NCBI GenBank assembly: GCA_001899775.1 | Contig: MKWN01000023.1 | Span: 1-64,000 of the forward strand | Source of the DNA: Thiobacillus sp. 65-29 | GTDB lineage: Bacteria > Pseudomonadota > Gammaproteobacteria > Burkholderiales > Thiobacillaceae | DNA: 64,000 bases | Reading direction: 5' to 3' | Shown here: piece by piece, positions 18,053 through 26,700 of the stretch | Position numbering within the stretch: position 1 is the first letter of the stretch | Layout of the letters: every line of letters begins with the position of its first letter | The notes under the pieces: generated by a model | What the model was told of the DNA's origin: nothing | Database searches by the model: none | Seen by the model: the letters and a program-made list of their open reading frames with translations, nothing else | Position numbers and translations under genes: made by a program

Positions 18053-20124
18053 GATGTCCCTCCGATCGTCAGTTCCGTCGTCACCTGCACCATTTTATCG
18101 GCGGGCACCTCGGCATAGGCAATGACGGCGAGCCGCGGCAGGTTGCGCCGCAGCAGACGCGACAGGATGGCGCGCAATCCGGGCGATGTGAGCAGCACCG
18201 CCGGGTGCCCCGCTTCCTCCTGTGCGACGAGCGTGCGCTCGGCCTCTTCGTTCAAGGCATCGAGCGTCGCCGGGCTGAGCAGCGCTTCGCCTTCGTCACC
18301 CATTTCGTCCAGCAGACGCGTCTCCGTCTCGGCCGCGAGGCCGATCACATGCAGCGTATCTGTGCCCTCGAACAGACGATCGACAATGCTGCGCCCGAGC
18401 GCGGCGCGCACCGTCTCGACCAGGTCTTCGATCGCCTGCGTGGTCGGCGCGCGTGCCGCGAGCGCTTCGAACAGGGTGCGACTGTCGCGGATCGACACGT
18501 TTTCCGCGATGAGCTGCTGCAGGATGGTCTGCACGCTGGTAAGCGGCAGATGGCGCGGTGTCACGTCCTCGACCAGACCGGGCTGGTTGCGCACGAGCGT
18601 GTCGAGCAGTTGCTGCACCTCGCTGCGCCCGAGCAGTTCCGGCGCGTGCTGACGAAACACCGCCTCGACCTCGCGGGCGAGCAGATCCGCCGGCTGCAGG
18701 ACCACGAAGCCGCGCAGTTCCGCTTCCTCCACCCGCTCCGCCTCGATCCAGATTCCCGCGAAACCCGTCAGCGGGTCGGCACCCACAATGCCGTCGAGAC
18801 GGCCCAGCACGTCGCCCATGTCGACGGCGAGTACCTGTCCGGGCGGCAATTCGCCGTGCGCGACATCGACGCCCTTCAGCGTGATGCGGTAAGCGTTCGG
18901 CTTGAGGTCCAGGTTGTCGCGCACCCGTACCAGCGGCACCACCAGGCCCATGTCGGCGGCGAAACGTCGCCGCGCCTCGGTGATGCGCGCCAGCGCCACG
19001 CCGCCATGGGCACGGTCGACCAGCGGAATGAGGCGATAGCCGACTTCCAGCGCGAGCACATCGACCGGCGGGATGTCGTCCCAGGTGAGATCGAGCGGCG
19101 CGGGTGTCTCGTCGATCACTTCCAGCGGCTCGACCTCGAGTGCTGCGCGCTGCTGGCGTGTCAGCCACAGGCCGACGCCACCCAGCAGTGCCGCGATCAG
19201 CAGAAACGCCACGTGCGGCGTGCCGGGAATCAGGCCCAGCACGGCCAGCACGCTCGCGGCGACGAACAGCGTCTGCGGCCGGCCAAAGACCTGCGCGGAA
19301 AACTCGCGGCTGAGATCCTGCTCGCTCGATGCGCGACTCACCACGATGCCTGCCGCGGTGGAAATCACCAGCGCGGGAATCTGCGCCACCAGGCCGTCCC
19401 CGACGGTCAGCAGTGCGTAGCGGCCCAAGGCCTCGGTGAGCCCGAGCTGGTGCTGAAACACGCCCACCAGAATTCCGCCGATGAGGTTGACCACCAGGAT
19501 GATCATGCCGGCGATCGCATCGCCGCGCACGAATTTCGAGGCACCATCCATCGCCCCGTAAAAATCGGATTCGCGGCTGATTTCCGTGCGCCGCGTGCGT
19601 GCCTCCACCTCGGAGATGAAACCCGCATTGAGATCGGCATCCACCGCGAGCTGCTTGCCCGGCATCGAATCGAGCGTGAAGCGCGCCGCCACCTCGGCGA
19701 TGCGTCCGGCACCCTTGGTGATCACGACGAAATTGATGATGACGAGGATCAGGAATACCACGAAGCCGACGGTGTAATTGCCGCCGACCAGGAAATTGCC
19801 GAACGACTCGATCACCTTGCCCGCCGCGTCCGGCCCCGTATGGCCCTGCATCAGAATGATGCGGGTGGATGCAACGTTGAGCGCCAGGCGCAGCAGCGTG
19901 GTCAGCAGAAGCACGGTCGGAAAGACCGAGAAATCCAGCGGCCGGCGCGCGTTCAGGCTCACCAGCAGCACGATCATCGCCAGTGCGATGTTGAGCGTGA
20001 ACAGCACGTCGAGCATGAAGGTGGGCAGCGGCAACACCATCATCGCCAGGATCAGCAGCACCAGCATCGGCACCGCCAGCCGCTGCACCGGCATGCCCAT
20101 CACCATCACCCCCTGCGCACTCAC
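18049..20124 (-). CDS. flhA: Flagellar type III export gate protein FlhA
   Basis: A 691-residue export-gate protein of normal length and apparently intact: about eight N-terminal membrane helices, then a large cytoplasmic domain. The FHIPEP signature region reads DSMPGKQLAVDADLNAG, and the charged loop RRTEISRESDFYGAMDGASKFV follows. It binds substrate-chaperone complexes and uses the proton motive force for export. It begins with GTG, overlapping the stop of the shortened flhB (GTGA), and its stop overlaps flhF. Confidence 0.96.
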   Translation of the reverse strand: MSAQGVMVMGMPVQRLAVPMLVLLILAMMVLPLPTFMLDVLFTLNIALAMIVLLVSLNARRPLDFSVFPTVLLLTTLLRLALNVASTRIILMQGHTGPDAAGKVIESFGNFLVGGNYTVGFVVFLILVIINFVVITKGAGRIAEVAARFTLDSMPGKQLAVDADLNAGFISEVEARTRRTEISRESDFYGAMDGASKFVRGDAIAGMIILVVNLIGGILVGVFQHQLGLTEALGRYALLTVGDGLVAQIPALVISTAAGIVVSRASSEQDLSREFSAQVFGRPQTLFVAASVLAVLGLIPGTPHVAFLLIAALLGGVGLWLTRQQRAALEVEPLEVIDETPAPLDLTWDDIPPVDVLALEVGYRLIPLVDRAHGGVALARITEARRRFAADMGLVVPLVRVRDNLDLKPNAYRITLKGVDVAHGELPPGQVLAVDMGDVLGRLDGIVGADPLTGFAGIWIEAERVEEAELRGFVVLQPADLLAREVEAVFRQHAPELLGRSEVQQLLDTLVRNQPGLVEDVTPRHLPLTSVQTILQQLIAENVSIRDSRTLFEALAARAPTTQAIEDLVETVRAALGRSIVDRLFEGTDTLHVIGLAAETETRLLDEMGDEGEALLSPATLDALNEEAERTLVAQEEAGHPAVLLTSPGLRAILSRLLRRNLPRLAVIAYAEVPADKMVQVTTELTIGGTS

Positions 20125-20990
20125 CCGATCACCTCATTAATCGTTTTGGGCCCAGCGTTCGCCCCCTCTCCCGCTTGTGGGAGAGGGTTGGGGAGAGGGT
20201 CCGTTTTTGGCCCAGCGTTCGCCCCCTCCCCGCTTTGCAACGAAGCGCCCACCCCTCCCCGCGCCGCCTGCTCCTGCCGCGCGCGCACCTGCGCCTGCAC
20301 CTCGGCCGGCAGTTCGGCTTCGCGCGCCTCGGCCAGCACTTCCTGACGGGTCATCGCGTGACGCCGCAGATAACGCCACCAGCGCCAGCCGGCATCCAGC
20401 GCCGCGGCCAGCGTCAGCGCGAGTGCCACCGCCATCACACCCTCGCCCACCCATGCGGCGAATGCGTGCAGCGTCGTCCCGCCATCCGCTGCCGGCAATG
20501 CACTCCAGCCGTTTTCCAGCGCCCAGGCGACTGCACCGGCGACCAGCAGCAGTTTCAGTGCCGTGAGAAAAACATCGAACCACGCATCCTGTGACAGCAG
20601 GCGTGCAACGGGTTTGAAGGGTGAGGCACGCGTGAAGTCGGCCCGCGTCGCCTGTGGAGCGAAGGTCCAGCCCGACAGCAGCAGCGGCGCCACGAGCGCG
20701 GCGACGAAGAGCGCCACCAGAAGCGGCAGCAGAACGAGCAGAAGGTCGAGCACCGGGTGCAGGAGATCCATACCCAGCGGCGCCGCCGCCTGCCGCAGCG
20801 CCAGCGTGGTCAGCGTCTCGAAACCAGTGAGCACGCGCTGCGCCAGCCAGCCCAATACCCCCAGCCCGGCAAGCAACACCACCCAGCGCGCGAATTCAGC
20901 GGAGCGCGGCACGTCACCCGCGTTGCGCGCCGTCTGAAGCCGGCGCGGGGTCGCAGGCTCGCTGCGGGAAAGATCGGTCTCCTCGGCCAT
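20121..20990 (-). CDS. flhB: FlhB, C-terminally truncated, with a repeat-encoded tail
   Basis: A 289-residue FlhB (family about 350-390). The membrane part is present: the start SEPATPRRLQTARNAGDVPRS, four hydrophobic segments and the linker start MTRQEVLAEAREAE. After RARQEQAARGG the sequence becomes Gly/Pro/Asn-rich and comes from two repeat units (GEGANAGPKT appears twice), then ends. The cytoplasmic domain with the NPTH autocleavage site, which switches export from hook to filament, is missing, and no remnant of it lies nearby. The stop still overlaps the flhA GTG. The frame is open and not obviously decaying, so I list it as a CDS. An assembly error at the repeat is possible. Confidence 0.85.
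   Translation of the reverse strand: MAEETDLSRSEPATPRRLQTARNAGDVPRSAEFARWVVLLAGLGVLGWLAQRVLTGFETLTTLALRQAAAPLGMDLLHPVLDLLLVLLPLLVALFVAALVAPLLLSGWTFAPQATRADFTRASPFKPVARLLSQDAWFDVFLTALKLLLVAGAVAWALENGWSALPAADGGTTLHAFAAWVGEGVMAVALALTLAAALDAGWRWWRYLRRHAMTRQEVLAEAREAELPAEVQAQVRARQEQAARGGVGASLQSGEGANAGPKTDPLPNPLPQAGEGANAGPKTINEVIG
20141..20260. repeat. Palindromic repeat pair forming the flhB 3' end
   Basis: Two units about 60 bp apart share TTTTGGGCCCAGCGTTCGCC-like flanks (near 20145 and 20205). The first contains the perfect palindrome CCCTCTCCC / GGGAGAGGG and GGTTGGGGAGAGGG (element 20157-20199); the second is degenerate. It is the same family as the cluster inside sucB at 5628-5760. Confidence 0.85.
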
Positions 20991-21061
20991 TCACTGTCTC
21001 GAGTTTTGGCGGAGTCTAGCATGTTCGATGCCAGCGCAAGGTTTCAGCCTTATCGCCTATC

Positions 21062-21298
21062 ATCCTAAAACCGCAGTTGACCGCTTGATACGCTCACCAA
21101 CGTCGCATGAATACTGAAAAGTCCGCCTTTGTTTGCCTTCACCTGTCAGGTGAGTCCGCTACGCACCCGCTGGCACGCCGGCTCACGCACCTGCCTTTGG
21201 CGCGCCTCCTTGCAGGCCCCGGCCTGCGGCGTCGTTGCTTCGCGGCAGGCACGCGATCCGACGCACCATCGGATGCGTCCAACTGCGGTTTTTAGGAT
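21062..21298 (+). mobile_element. MITE-like element A
   Basis: A 237-bp non-coding element bounded by imperfect inverted repeats: ATCCTAAAACCGCAGTTG at 21062-21079, and its complement at 21280-21298 with one extra A. Its interior matches element B (42784-43118) in the opposite orientation, for example AGTCCGCTACGCACCCGCT, CGCGCCTCCTTGCAGGC and GACGCACCATCGG. No transposase is present. It fills most of the gap between flhB and the methyltransferase gene, and its right end provides AGGA 10 bases before that gene's ATG. Confidence 0.85.
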
Positions 21299-21307
21299 CA
21301 TCCCGCC

Positions 21308-21949
21308 ATGGACCCCGTGCTGTACGACGCCTGGTACGACACACCCCGTGGCCGCTGGATCGGCGACACCGAATTCGCGCTCGCCGCACGACGCCTCGCG
21401 GCTCCGGCAGGCGCGCGACTGCTCGATGTCGGCAGCGGCACCGGCTGGTTCACACGCCGCTTCGCCGCGGCCGGGCTTGCAGTTACCGGGCTCGATATCG
21501 ATCGGGCGTGGCTGGATTACGCACGCGTGCATAGCGACGCCGCGCTCGACTGGGTCGCTGGCGATGCCGCCGTGCTGCCCTTCGCCGACGCCAGCTTCGA
21601 CTACGTGGTATCCATCGCCGCATTGTGCTTCGTCACCGACGAGGCGCGCGCCGTCGCCGAGATCGTGCGGGTCACGCGCCGCCGTTTCGCCATCGGCTGG
21701 CTCAACCGCGCCAGCCTGCTCTACCGGCAGAAGGGCCGCCACGGTGGCCAGGGCGCATACCGCGGCGCGCGCTGGCACGACGCCAGTGAAGTGCGCGCCA
21801 TGTTCACCGGCCTGCCGGTACGGAATCTGCGCCTGGACTCGGCGATTTTTCTACCCGGGGGCGGCCCTGCGGCGCGCAGGCTGGAAACGCGCCTGCCCGC
21901 TTCCCTTCCCTTCGGCGCGCTGTTGCTGGTGTCAGGCGACAAGGCCTGA
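21308..21949 (+). CDS. Class I SAM-dependent methyltransferase
   Basis: A 213-residue methyltransferase of the Methyltransf_11 type. Motif I is LLDVGSGTGWFTRRFA, followed by the acidic GLDID after strand 2 and a motif at AVLPFADASFDYVVSIAALCFV. It transfers a methyl group from S-adenosylmethionine; the substrate is unknown, though ubiquinone-type and small-molecule enzymes look alike. The ATG at 21308 is preceded by AGGA from the end of MITE-like element A. It is convergent with trpS, 8 bases away. Confidence 0.88.
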   Translation: MDPVLYDAWYDTPRGRWIGDTEFALAARRLAAPAGARLLDVGSGTGWFTRRFAAAGLAVTGLDIDRAWLDYARVHSDAALDWVAGDAAVLPFADASFDYVVSIAALCFVTDEARAVAEIVRVTRRRFAIGWLNRASLLYRQKGRHGGQGAYRGARWHDASEVRAMFTGLPVRNLRLDSAIFLPGGGPAARRLETRLPASLPFGALLLVSGDKA

Positions 21950-21957
21950 CGCGCCGG

Positions 21958-23160
21958 TCAGCCGAACGTCAGCCCCATCGCCTCGCGTACGTCGCGCATG
22001 GTGTCGCGCGCCAGTTCCTGCGCCTTTTCGCTGCCGTCGGCAAGGATGTTGCGTACCTGGTCGGGATTGTCCTCATAGTGCTGCGCACGCTCGCGGATCG
22101 GTGCGAGTTCGTTCAGCACGGCATCGATCACCGGCTGCTTGCACTCGAGACAGCCGATGCCGGCGCTGGTACAACCGGCGGTGACCCACTGGCGCACGGC
22201 GTCGTCGGAATAGACCTGGTGGAACTGCCATACGGGGCAGTTGGCGGGATTGCCGGGATCGGTGCGCCGCACGCGTGCCGGATCCGTGGGCATGGTGCGG
22301 ATTTTCTTCGTCACCGTTTCGGGGTCTTCGCGCAAGGCGATGGTATTGTTGTAGGACTTCGACATTTTCTGTCCGTCGAGGCCCGGCATCTTCGACGCTT
22401 CGGTCAACAACGCCTCGGGTTCGACGAGAATCATCTTGCCCGAGCCTTCGAGGTAGCCGAACAGCCGCTCGCGATCATTGAGCGACAGGTTCTGCGCATC
22501 GTTGAGCAGCGCCTTCGCCGACTCGAGCGCTTCCTCGTCGCCTTTTTCCTGATACGCGGTACGGCATTCCTCGTACACGCGTGCCTTCTTCGCGCCGAGC
22601 TTCTTCACCGCCGCCCGCGCCTTGTCCTCGAAACCGGGCTCGCGGCCATACATGTAGTTGAAGCGACGTGCGAGCTCGCGGGTGAATTCGATGTGCGGTA
22701 CCTGGTCCTCGCCAACCGGCACCAGATTGGCACGGTAGATCAGGATGTCCGAGCTCATCAGCAACGGATAGCCGAGAAAGCCGTAGGTCGACAGGTCCTT
22801 GCTGGAGAGCTTCTCCTGCTGGTCCTTGTAGGTCGGCACGCGCTCCAGCCAGCCCAGCGGCGTCATCATCGACAGCAGCAGATGCAGCTCGGCGTGCTCG
22901 ATCACACGCGACTGCACGAAAAGCGTCGCCTGCGCGGGGTCGACGCCGGCGGCGAGCCAGTCGATCACCATGTCGCGTGCGTTGTCCTCGATCACCTCCG
23001 GGGTGTCGTAATGCGTCGTCAGGGCATGCCAGTCGGCGACGAAGAACAGGCACTGGTACTCGTTCTGCAGGTGCAGCCAGTTTTTCAGTACACCGTGGTA
23101 GTGGCCCAGATGCAGGCGCCCGGTGGGACGCATGCCGGAGAGAACGCGATTGGAATACAT
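21958..23160 (-). CDS. trpS: Tryptophanyl-tRNA synthetase
   Basis: A 400-residue class I synthetase that charges tRNA-Trp. The HIGH-type motif is in GMRPTGRLHLGHYHG and the KMSKS loop in GQKMSKSYNN. It is longer than the 334-residue E. coli enzyme; many betaproteobacterial TrpS proteins are of this 400-residue form with an insertion before KMSKS. It ends a minus-strand series with the site-2 protease, YciO and Rnm genes. Confidence 0.96.
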   Translation of the reverse strand: MYSNRVLSGMRPTGRLHLGHYHGVLKNWLHLQNEYQCLFFVADWHALTTHYDTPEVIEDNARDMVIDWLAAGVDPAQATLFVQSRVIEHAELHLLLSMMTPLGWLERVPTYKDQQEKLSSKDLSTYGFLGYPLLMSSDILIYRANLVPVGEDQVPHIEFTRELARRFNYMYGREPGFEDKARAAVKKLGAKKARVYEECRTAYQEKGDEEALESAKALLNDAQNLSLNDRERLFGYLEGSGKMILVEPEALLTEASKMPGLDGQKMSKSYNNTIALREDPETVTKKIRTMPTDPARVRRTDPGNPANCPVWQFHQVYSDDAVRQWVTAGCTSAGIGCLECKQPVIDAVLNELAPIRERAQHYEDNPDQVRNILADGSEKAQELARDTMRDVREAMGLTFG

Positions 23161-23175
23161 GGCGGGGGTCAGGGA

Positions 23176-23880
23176 TCAGGCGATGACGATCTGGATCAGT
23201 GCAAGCAAATGGGTGAGGTCGGTGAAGGTGAAGAGCGCGACCAGAGCAATGAATACGCTGATCAGCGGCCACAACACCAGGCCCAGCACGCCGGTGAACA
23301 GCAGGCCCAGCAGGATGAACAGGCCATACGGTTCGAGTTTCGCATACTGGATGGCCTGCTTCATCGGCAGCAGGCTGACGGCGACACGGCCCCCGTCGAG
23401 CGGAGGCAGCGGAATCAGGTTCAACGCCATGAGAATGACATTGATGAGCACGCCGGCCGCGCCCATGAGCATCAGCGGCGCGCTCGCGAAACCGCTGCCC
23501 AGCGCCTGGCCGAAATGGATCGTCAGCGCCCAGAAGATCGCCATGGCGAAATTCATGCCGGGACCGGCAAGCGCCACCCACAGCATGTCCTGTTTGGGGC
23601 GGCGCAGGCGGCCGAAGTTGACCGGCACGGGCTTGGCCCAGCCGAACAGGATGGCGCCGCCACCCAGCAGCTTGCTGGTGAGCAGGATCACCAGCGGCAC
23701 CAGAATGGTGCCCACCGGGTCGATGTGCTTCAAGGGATTGGCGGTAATGCGCCCCGCCGCCGCCGCGGTCATGTCGCCGAAGTGGCGCGCGACATAGCCG
23801 TGCGCGGCTTCGTGCAGGGTGATGGCGAAGATCACCGGCAATGCGAACACCGCGACCTTCTGGACGATGGACAGCTCCAT
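23176..23880 (-). CDS. Site-2 protease family (M50) membrane metalloprotease
   Basis: A 234-residue, strongly hydrophobic protein of the small YwhC-like S2P group. The zinc site HEAAHG (HExxH) is in the first helix region near residue 23, and the second motif, NLIPLPPLDGGR, supplies the conserved Asp. There is no PDZ domain. Such proteins cleave within the membrane; the substrate is unknown. It sits between yciO and trpS, a frequent arrangement in betaproteobacteria. Confidence 0.9.
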   Translation of the reverse strand: MELSIVQKVAVFALPVIFAITLHEAAHGYVARHFGDMTAAAAGRITANPLKHIDPVGTILVPLVILLTSKLLGGGAILFGWAKPVPVNFGRLRRPKQDMLWVALAGPGMNFAMAIFWALTIHFGQALGSGFASAPLMLMGAAGVLINVILMALNLIPLPPLDGGRVAVSLLPMKQAIQYAKLEPYGLFILLGLLFTGVLGLVLWPLISVFIALVALFTFTDLTHLLALIQIVIA

Positions 23881-23886
23881 GCCGCG

Positions 23887-24510
23887 TCAGGCCTCGAAAT
23901 CCACGGCGTCGCCCTTGCCGTAGCGCAGCACCGCCGGCGTGTCGCCGGTGAGATCCACCACCGTGGTCGGCGTGAGACCGCAGGCACCGCCGTCGACGAC
24001 GAGATCGACCTGGTGCTCCAGGCGTTCGCGGATTTCCCACGGCTCGGTGAGCGGCACGTCCTCGCCGTCCAGCAACAGGGTCGAGGACAGGATGGGTTCG
24101 CCAAGTTCGCCAAGCAGCGCCTGCACGACAGGATGGGCGGGCACCCTCAAGCCGATGGTGTCGCGCTTCTTGTGCAGCAGGCGTTTGGGCACCTCACGCG
24201 TACCGCGCAGGATGAAGGTGTAGGCCCCCGGCGTATGCGCCTTCAGGAGGCGGAACTGGCCGTTGTCGACCTGGGCGTAGTGGCCCAGTTCCGAGAGATC
24301 GCGACACACCAGGGTGAGATCGTGGCCGCTGTCGAGTCCGCGCACCGACAGCAGGCGCATCGCCGCCTCCTTGTCGCCGATGCGGCAGCCCAGTGCATAG
24401 CACGAGTCGGTCGGATACACGATCACACCGCCGCGCCGCAGAATCTCGACCGCCTGCTGGATCAGGCGCGGCTGCGGGTTTTCCGCGTGAATACTGAAGA
24501 ATTGCGCCAT
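23887..24510 (-). CDS. yciO: YciO family protein (TsaC/Sua5-like)
   Basis: A 207-residue protein of the Sua5-YciO-YrdC superfamily. It follows E. coli YciO block by block (GHDLTLVCRDLSELGHYAQVDN, TFILRGTREVPKRLL, KKRDTIGLRVPAHP). TsaC relatives make threonylcarbamoyl-AMP for tRNA t6A; the role of YciO itself is not settled. The ATG at 24510 is chosen because the sequence before it overlaps rnm. It lies 4 bases after rnm. Confidence 0.88.
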   Translation of the reverse strand: MAQFFSIHAENPQPRLIQQAVEILRRGGVIVYPTDSCYALGCRIGDKEAAMRLLSVRGLDSGHDLTLVCRDLSELGHYAQVDNGQFRLLKAHTPGAYTFILRGTREVPKRLLHKKRDTIGLRVPAHPVVQALLGELGEPILSSTLLLDGEDVPLTEPWEIRERLEHQVDLVVDGGACGLTPTTVVDLTGDTPAVLRYGKGDAVDFEA

Positions 24511-24514
24511 GGCT

Positions 24515-25387
24515 CTAGAAGCACGCGGCCGAAGCCGGTGCGAGAAGCGGTTGGAGTTCCGGCCAGCCTTCCCACACCGGCCGGCAATAATGCGGCAACG
24601 CGGGGACCCGACCCGGCTCGATGCCTTCACCGGGCGCGTGAAAATCCGTGCCACGCGAGGCCTTGAGCCCGAACGCGCGCGCGAGATCGGCCCACTTGCC
24701 GTATTCGGAGGGATGATGGCTGCCGGTGATCACCTCGACACCCGCCCCGCCGAGCGCACGGAAGGCATCCAGCAAACGGTGGGTGTCGCGCGCGGTGAAG
24801 GGGTAGCGCCCGGGATGCGCCAGGACCGCCGTGCCGCCGCTGCCGCGAATCCAGCCCACGGCGTTTTCCAGCGACGTCCACTCGTGCTCGACGTAACCCG
24901 GATTGCCGCGCGTGAGGAAATGGCGGAACGCCGCACGCAGGTCGCCGGCATGACCCTCGTCCACCAGCCAGCGCGCGAAGTGCGTACGGCCGACCATCTC
25001 CTTGTTCGCCGCGCGCGCATGCGCCCCTTCGTATGCCCCGGCAATCCCCGCGCGCGCGAGATCCGCGCCCATGCGGCGCGCGCGTTCCATGCGACCCTGG
25101 CGAATACCCACCAGTCCCGCGGCAAGCTCGGGGTGCGCCGGATCGATGCGCAAGCCCACCACGTGCACCGTCACGCCTTCCCAGGTCACCGAGATCTCGA
25201 CACCGGGGATCAGCGTGATCCCCTCCGCCTCGGCCGCGGCCCGTGCCGTGGCAATCCCGGCGATTTCGTCATGGTCGGTCAGGGCGAGAACGTCGACACC
25301 GTTGGCCGCGGCGCGGGCCACCAGTGCGGCGGGGGAAAGCATGCCGTCGGACGCATCGGAATGGCAATGCAGATCGATATTGAGCAT
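24515..25387 (-). CDS. rnm: PHP-domain 5'-3' exoribonuclease / 3',5'-nucleotide phosphatase (RNase AM, YciV)
   Basis: A 290-residue PHP-family metal-dependent phosphoesterase. Metal ligands appear as [11 protein letters not shown] at the N-terminus, LTDHDE near 38, PGVEIS near 60, VLAHPGRY near 190 and GTDFH near 257. E. coli YciV trims 5' ends of rRNA and hydrolyses 3',5'-bisphosphonucleotides. It is divergent from yciB across a 119-base gap. Confidence 0.9.
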   Translation of the reverse strand: MLNIDLHCHSDASDGMLSPAALVARAAANGVDVLALTDHDEIAGIATARAAAEAEGITLIPGVEISVTWEGVTVHVVGLRIDPAHPELAAGLVGIRQGRMERARRMGADLARAGIAGAYEGAHARAANKEMVGRTHFARWLVDEGHAGDLRAAFRHFLTRGNPGYVEHEWTSLENAVGWIRGSGGTAVLAHPGRYPFTARDTHRLLDAFRALGGAGVEVITGSHHPSEYGKWADLARAFGLKASRGTDFHAPGEGIEPGRVPALPHYCRPVWEGWPELQPLLAPASAACF

Positions 25388-25506
25388 CGTGAATAAATTC
25401 GTCGACCGCAGCGTCGGGCGCTTGGTCAGGAGGACGAATCATAGCAAAATACGCCGTCTTCTGAATTGCGGCAGGCACCCGACCACGCCGAAGCACATAC
25501 CAAAAT

Positions 25507-26124
25507 ATGAAAAAGCTGCTGTTCGACCTGTTTCCCATCATCGTGTTTTTTCTCGCCTACAAGCTCGGCGACGCCAACGCGGAAGCCACGCGCGCATTCA
25601 TGGCTGGAATTGGCCTGCCGCAACCGGTCGGCACGGGCGAAAAACCCGGCATCTATCTCGCCACCGTGCTCGCCATCGTCGCCAGCTTCGGCCAGATCGC
25701 CTGGGTGAAGCTGCGCGGCCAGGTCATCGAGACCATGATGTGGGTCAGCCTTGGCCTCATCGTGGTGTTTGGCGGCGCCACGCTGTGGCTGCACGACGAA
25801 AGCTTCATCAAGTGGAAACCGACGGTGCTCTACTGGATTTTCGCCGGGATCATTTTCGGCGCTGCGGCATTTGGTCGCAACGTCATCAAGAGCCTGATGC
25901 AGGCGCAGATGGAACTTCCCGACCCCGCATGGAGTCGATTGAATGCGAGTTGGGGCGGTTTTTTTGCGTTCATGGGTCTTGCAAACCTGTTCGTCGCCTT
26001 CAATTTCTCCACGGACACCTGGGTGGACTTCAAGCTGTTCGGCAGTCTTGGGCTGATGCTGGTGTTCGTGGTCGCCCAGAGCATGATGCTCACCAAATAC
26101 CTGGACAAGGAAGAAAACAAATAA
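25507..26124 (+). CDS. yciB: Inner-membrane protein YciB (septation protein A family)
   Basis: A 205-residue membrane protein with five to six hydrophobic segments and the family start [15 protein letters not shown]; a YciB-typical block, [21 protein letters not shown]-like, lies near residue 150. It is linked to septation and envelope growth. Its stop overlaps the yciI start (TAATG). The first of five plus-strand genes: yciB, yciI, bolA, ppiC, hfq. Confidence 0.93.
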   Translation: MKKLLFDLFPIIVFFLAYKLGDANAEATRAFMAGIGLPQPVGTGEKPGIYLATVLAIVASFGQIAWVKLRGQVIETMMWVSLGLIVVFGGATLWLHDESFIKWKPTVLYWIFAGIIFGAAAFGRNVIKSLMQAQMELPDPAWSRLNASWGGFFAFMGLANLFVAFNFSTDTWVDFKLFGSLGLMLVFVVAQSMMLTKYLDKEENK

Positions 26125-26426
26125 TGTTGTATGCCGTCGTCGGCCAGGATGTGTCCGACAGCCTCGAGCGGCGCCTCGCCGCCCGCCCCGCGCATCTGGC
26201 GCGCCTGCAGGCCTTGCAGGACGACGGGCGTCTGCTGCTCGCGGGTCCCTTCCCCGCGATCGACACCCATGACCCGGGGCCGGCGGGCTTCACCGGCAGC
26301 CTCGTCGTCGCCGAATTCGAATCGCTCGCCGACGCCCAGGCCTGGGCGGACGCCGACCCTTACGTGGCGGCCGGCGTCTACGCCGGCGTGACCGTCAAAC
26401 CCTTCAAGAAGGTATTGCCCGCATGA
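26124..26426 (+). CDS. yciI: YciI-like protein
   Basis: A 100-residue ferredoxin-fold protein of the YciI/YCII family. The conserved His-Asp region is around [23 protein letters not shown], with [17 protein letters not shown] near the end. Relatives are small dehydrohalogenase-like or dimeric alpha-beta barrel proteins; the biochemical role in most bacteria is unknown. Its ATG overlaps the yciB stop, and its stop overlaps the bolA ATG. Confidence 0.9.
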   Translation: MLYAVVGQDVSDSLERRLAARPAHLARLQALQDDGRLLLAGPFPAIDTHDPGPAGFTGSLVVAEFESLADAQAWADADPYVAAGVYAGVTVKPFKKVLPA

Positions 26427-26686
26427 GCACGGCCGACCTGATCCGCGCGCGGCTTGCCGCGCTGGATCCCGAAACCCTCCAGCTGGAGGACGAAAGCGCC
26501 CAGCATCGGGGCCACGCGGGCGCCGCGGGAGGGGGCGGGCATTTCCGTCTCACCATCGTGTCGCCGCGCTTCGACAGGCTTTCCACCCTCGCCCGCCATC
26601 GTCTCGTCTACGACGCGCTGGGCGAAATGATGCAGCGCGAAATCCATGCGCTGTCGATCACCGCACTCACTCCCGAAGAACTCTAG
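26423..26686 (+). CDS. BolA family protein
   Basis: An 87-residue BolA-fold protein ([18 protein letters not shown], then [30 protein letters not shown]). The invariant histidine region is H-R-L-V-Y, and the C-terminal [13 protein letters not shown] is typical. BolA proteins pair with monothiol glutaredoxins in iron-sulfur handling or act in stress morphology. ATGA overlap with yciI indicates coupled translation. A ppiC gene follows 14 bases later. Confidence 0.9.
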   Translation: MSTADLIRARLAALDPETLQLEDESAQHRGHAGAAGGGGHFRLTIVSPRFDRLSTLARHRLVYDALGEMMQREIHALSITALTPEEL

Positions 26687-26700
26687 AAAAGGAACCCCCC

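Noticed and set aside
18090-18115. A second GCCGATAA-type sigma-28 site inside the 3' end of flhA
   Set aside because: The -10 box is present, but the sequence 11 bases upstream does not resemble TAAAGTTT, and it is explained by codons of flhA.
18205-20346. A 713-residue plus-strand open frame opposite flhA and flhB
   Set aside because: Low-complexity His/Arg/Gln-rich composition of a shadow frame.
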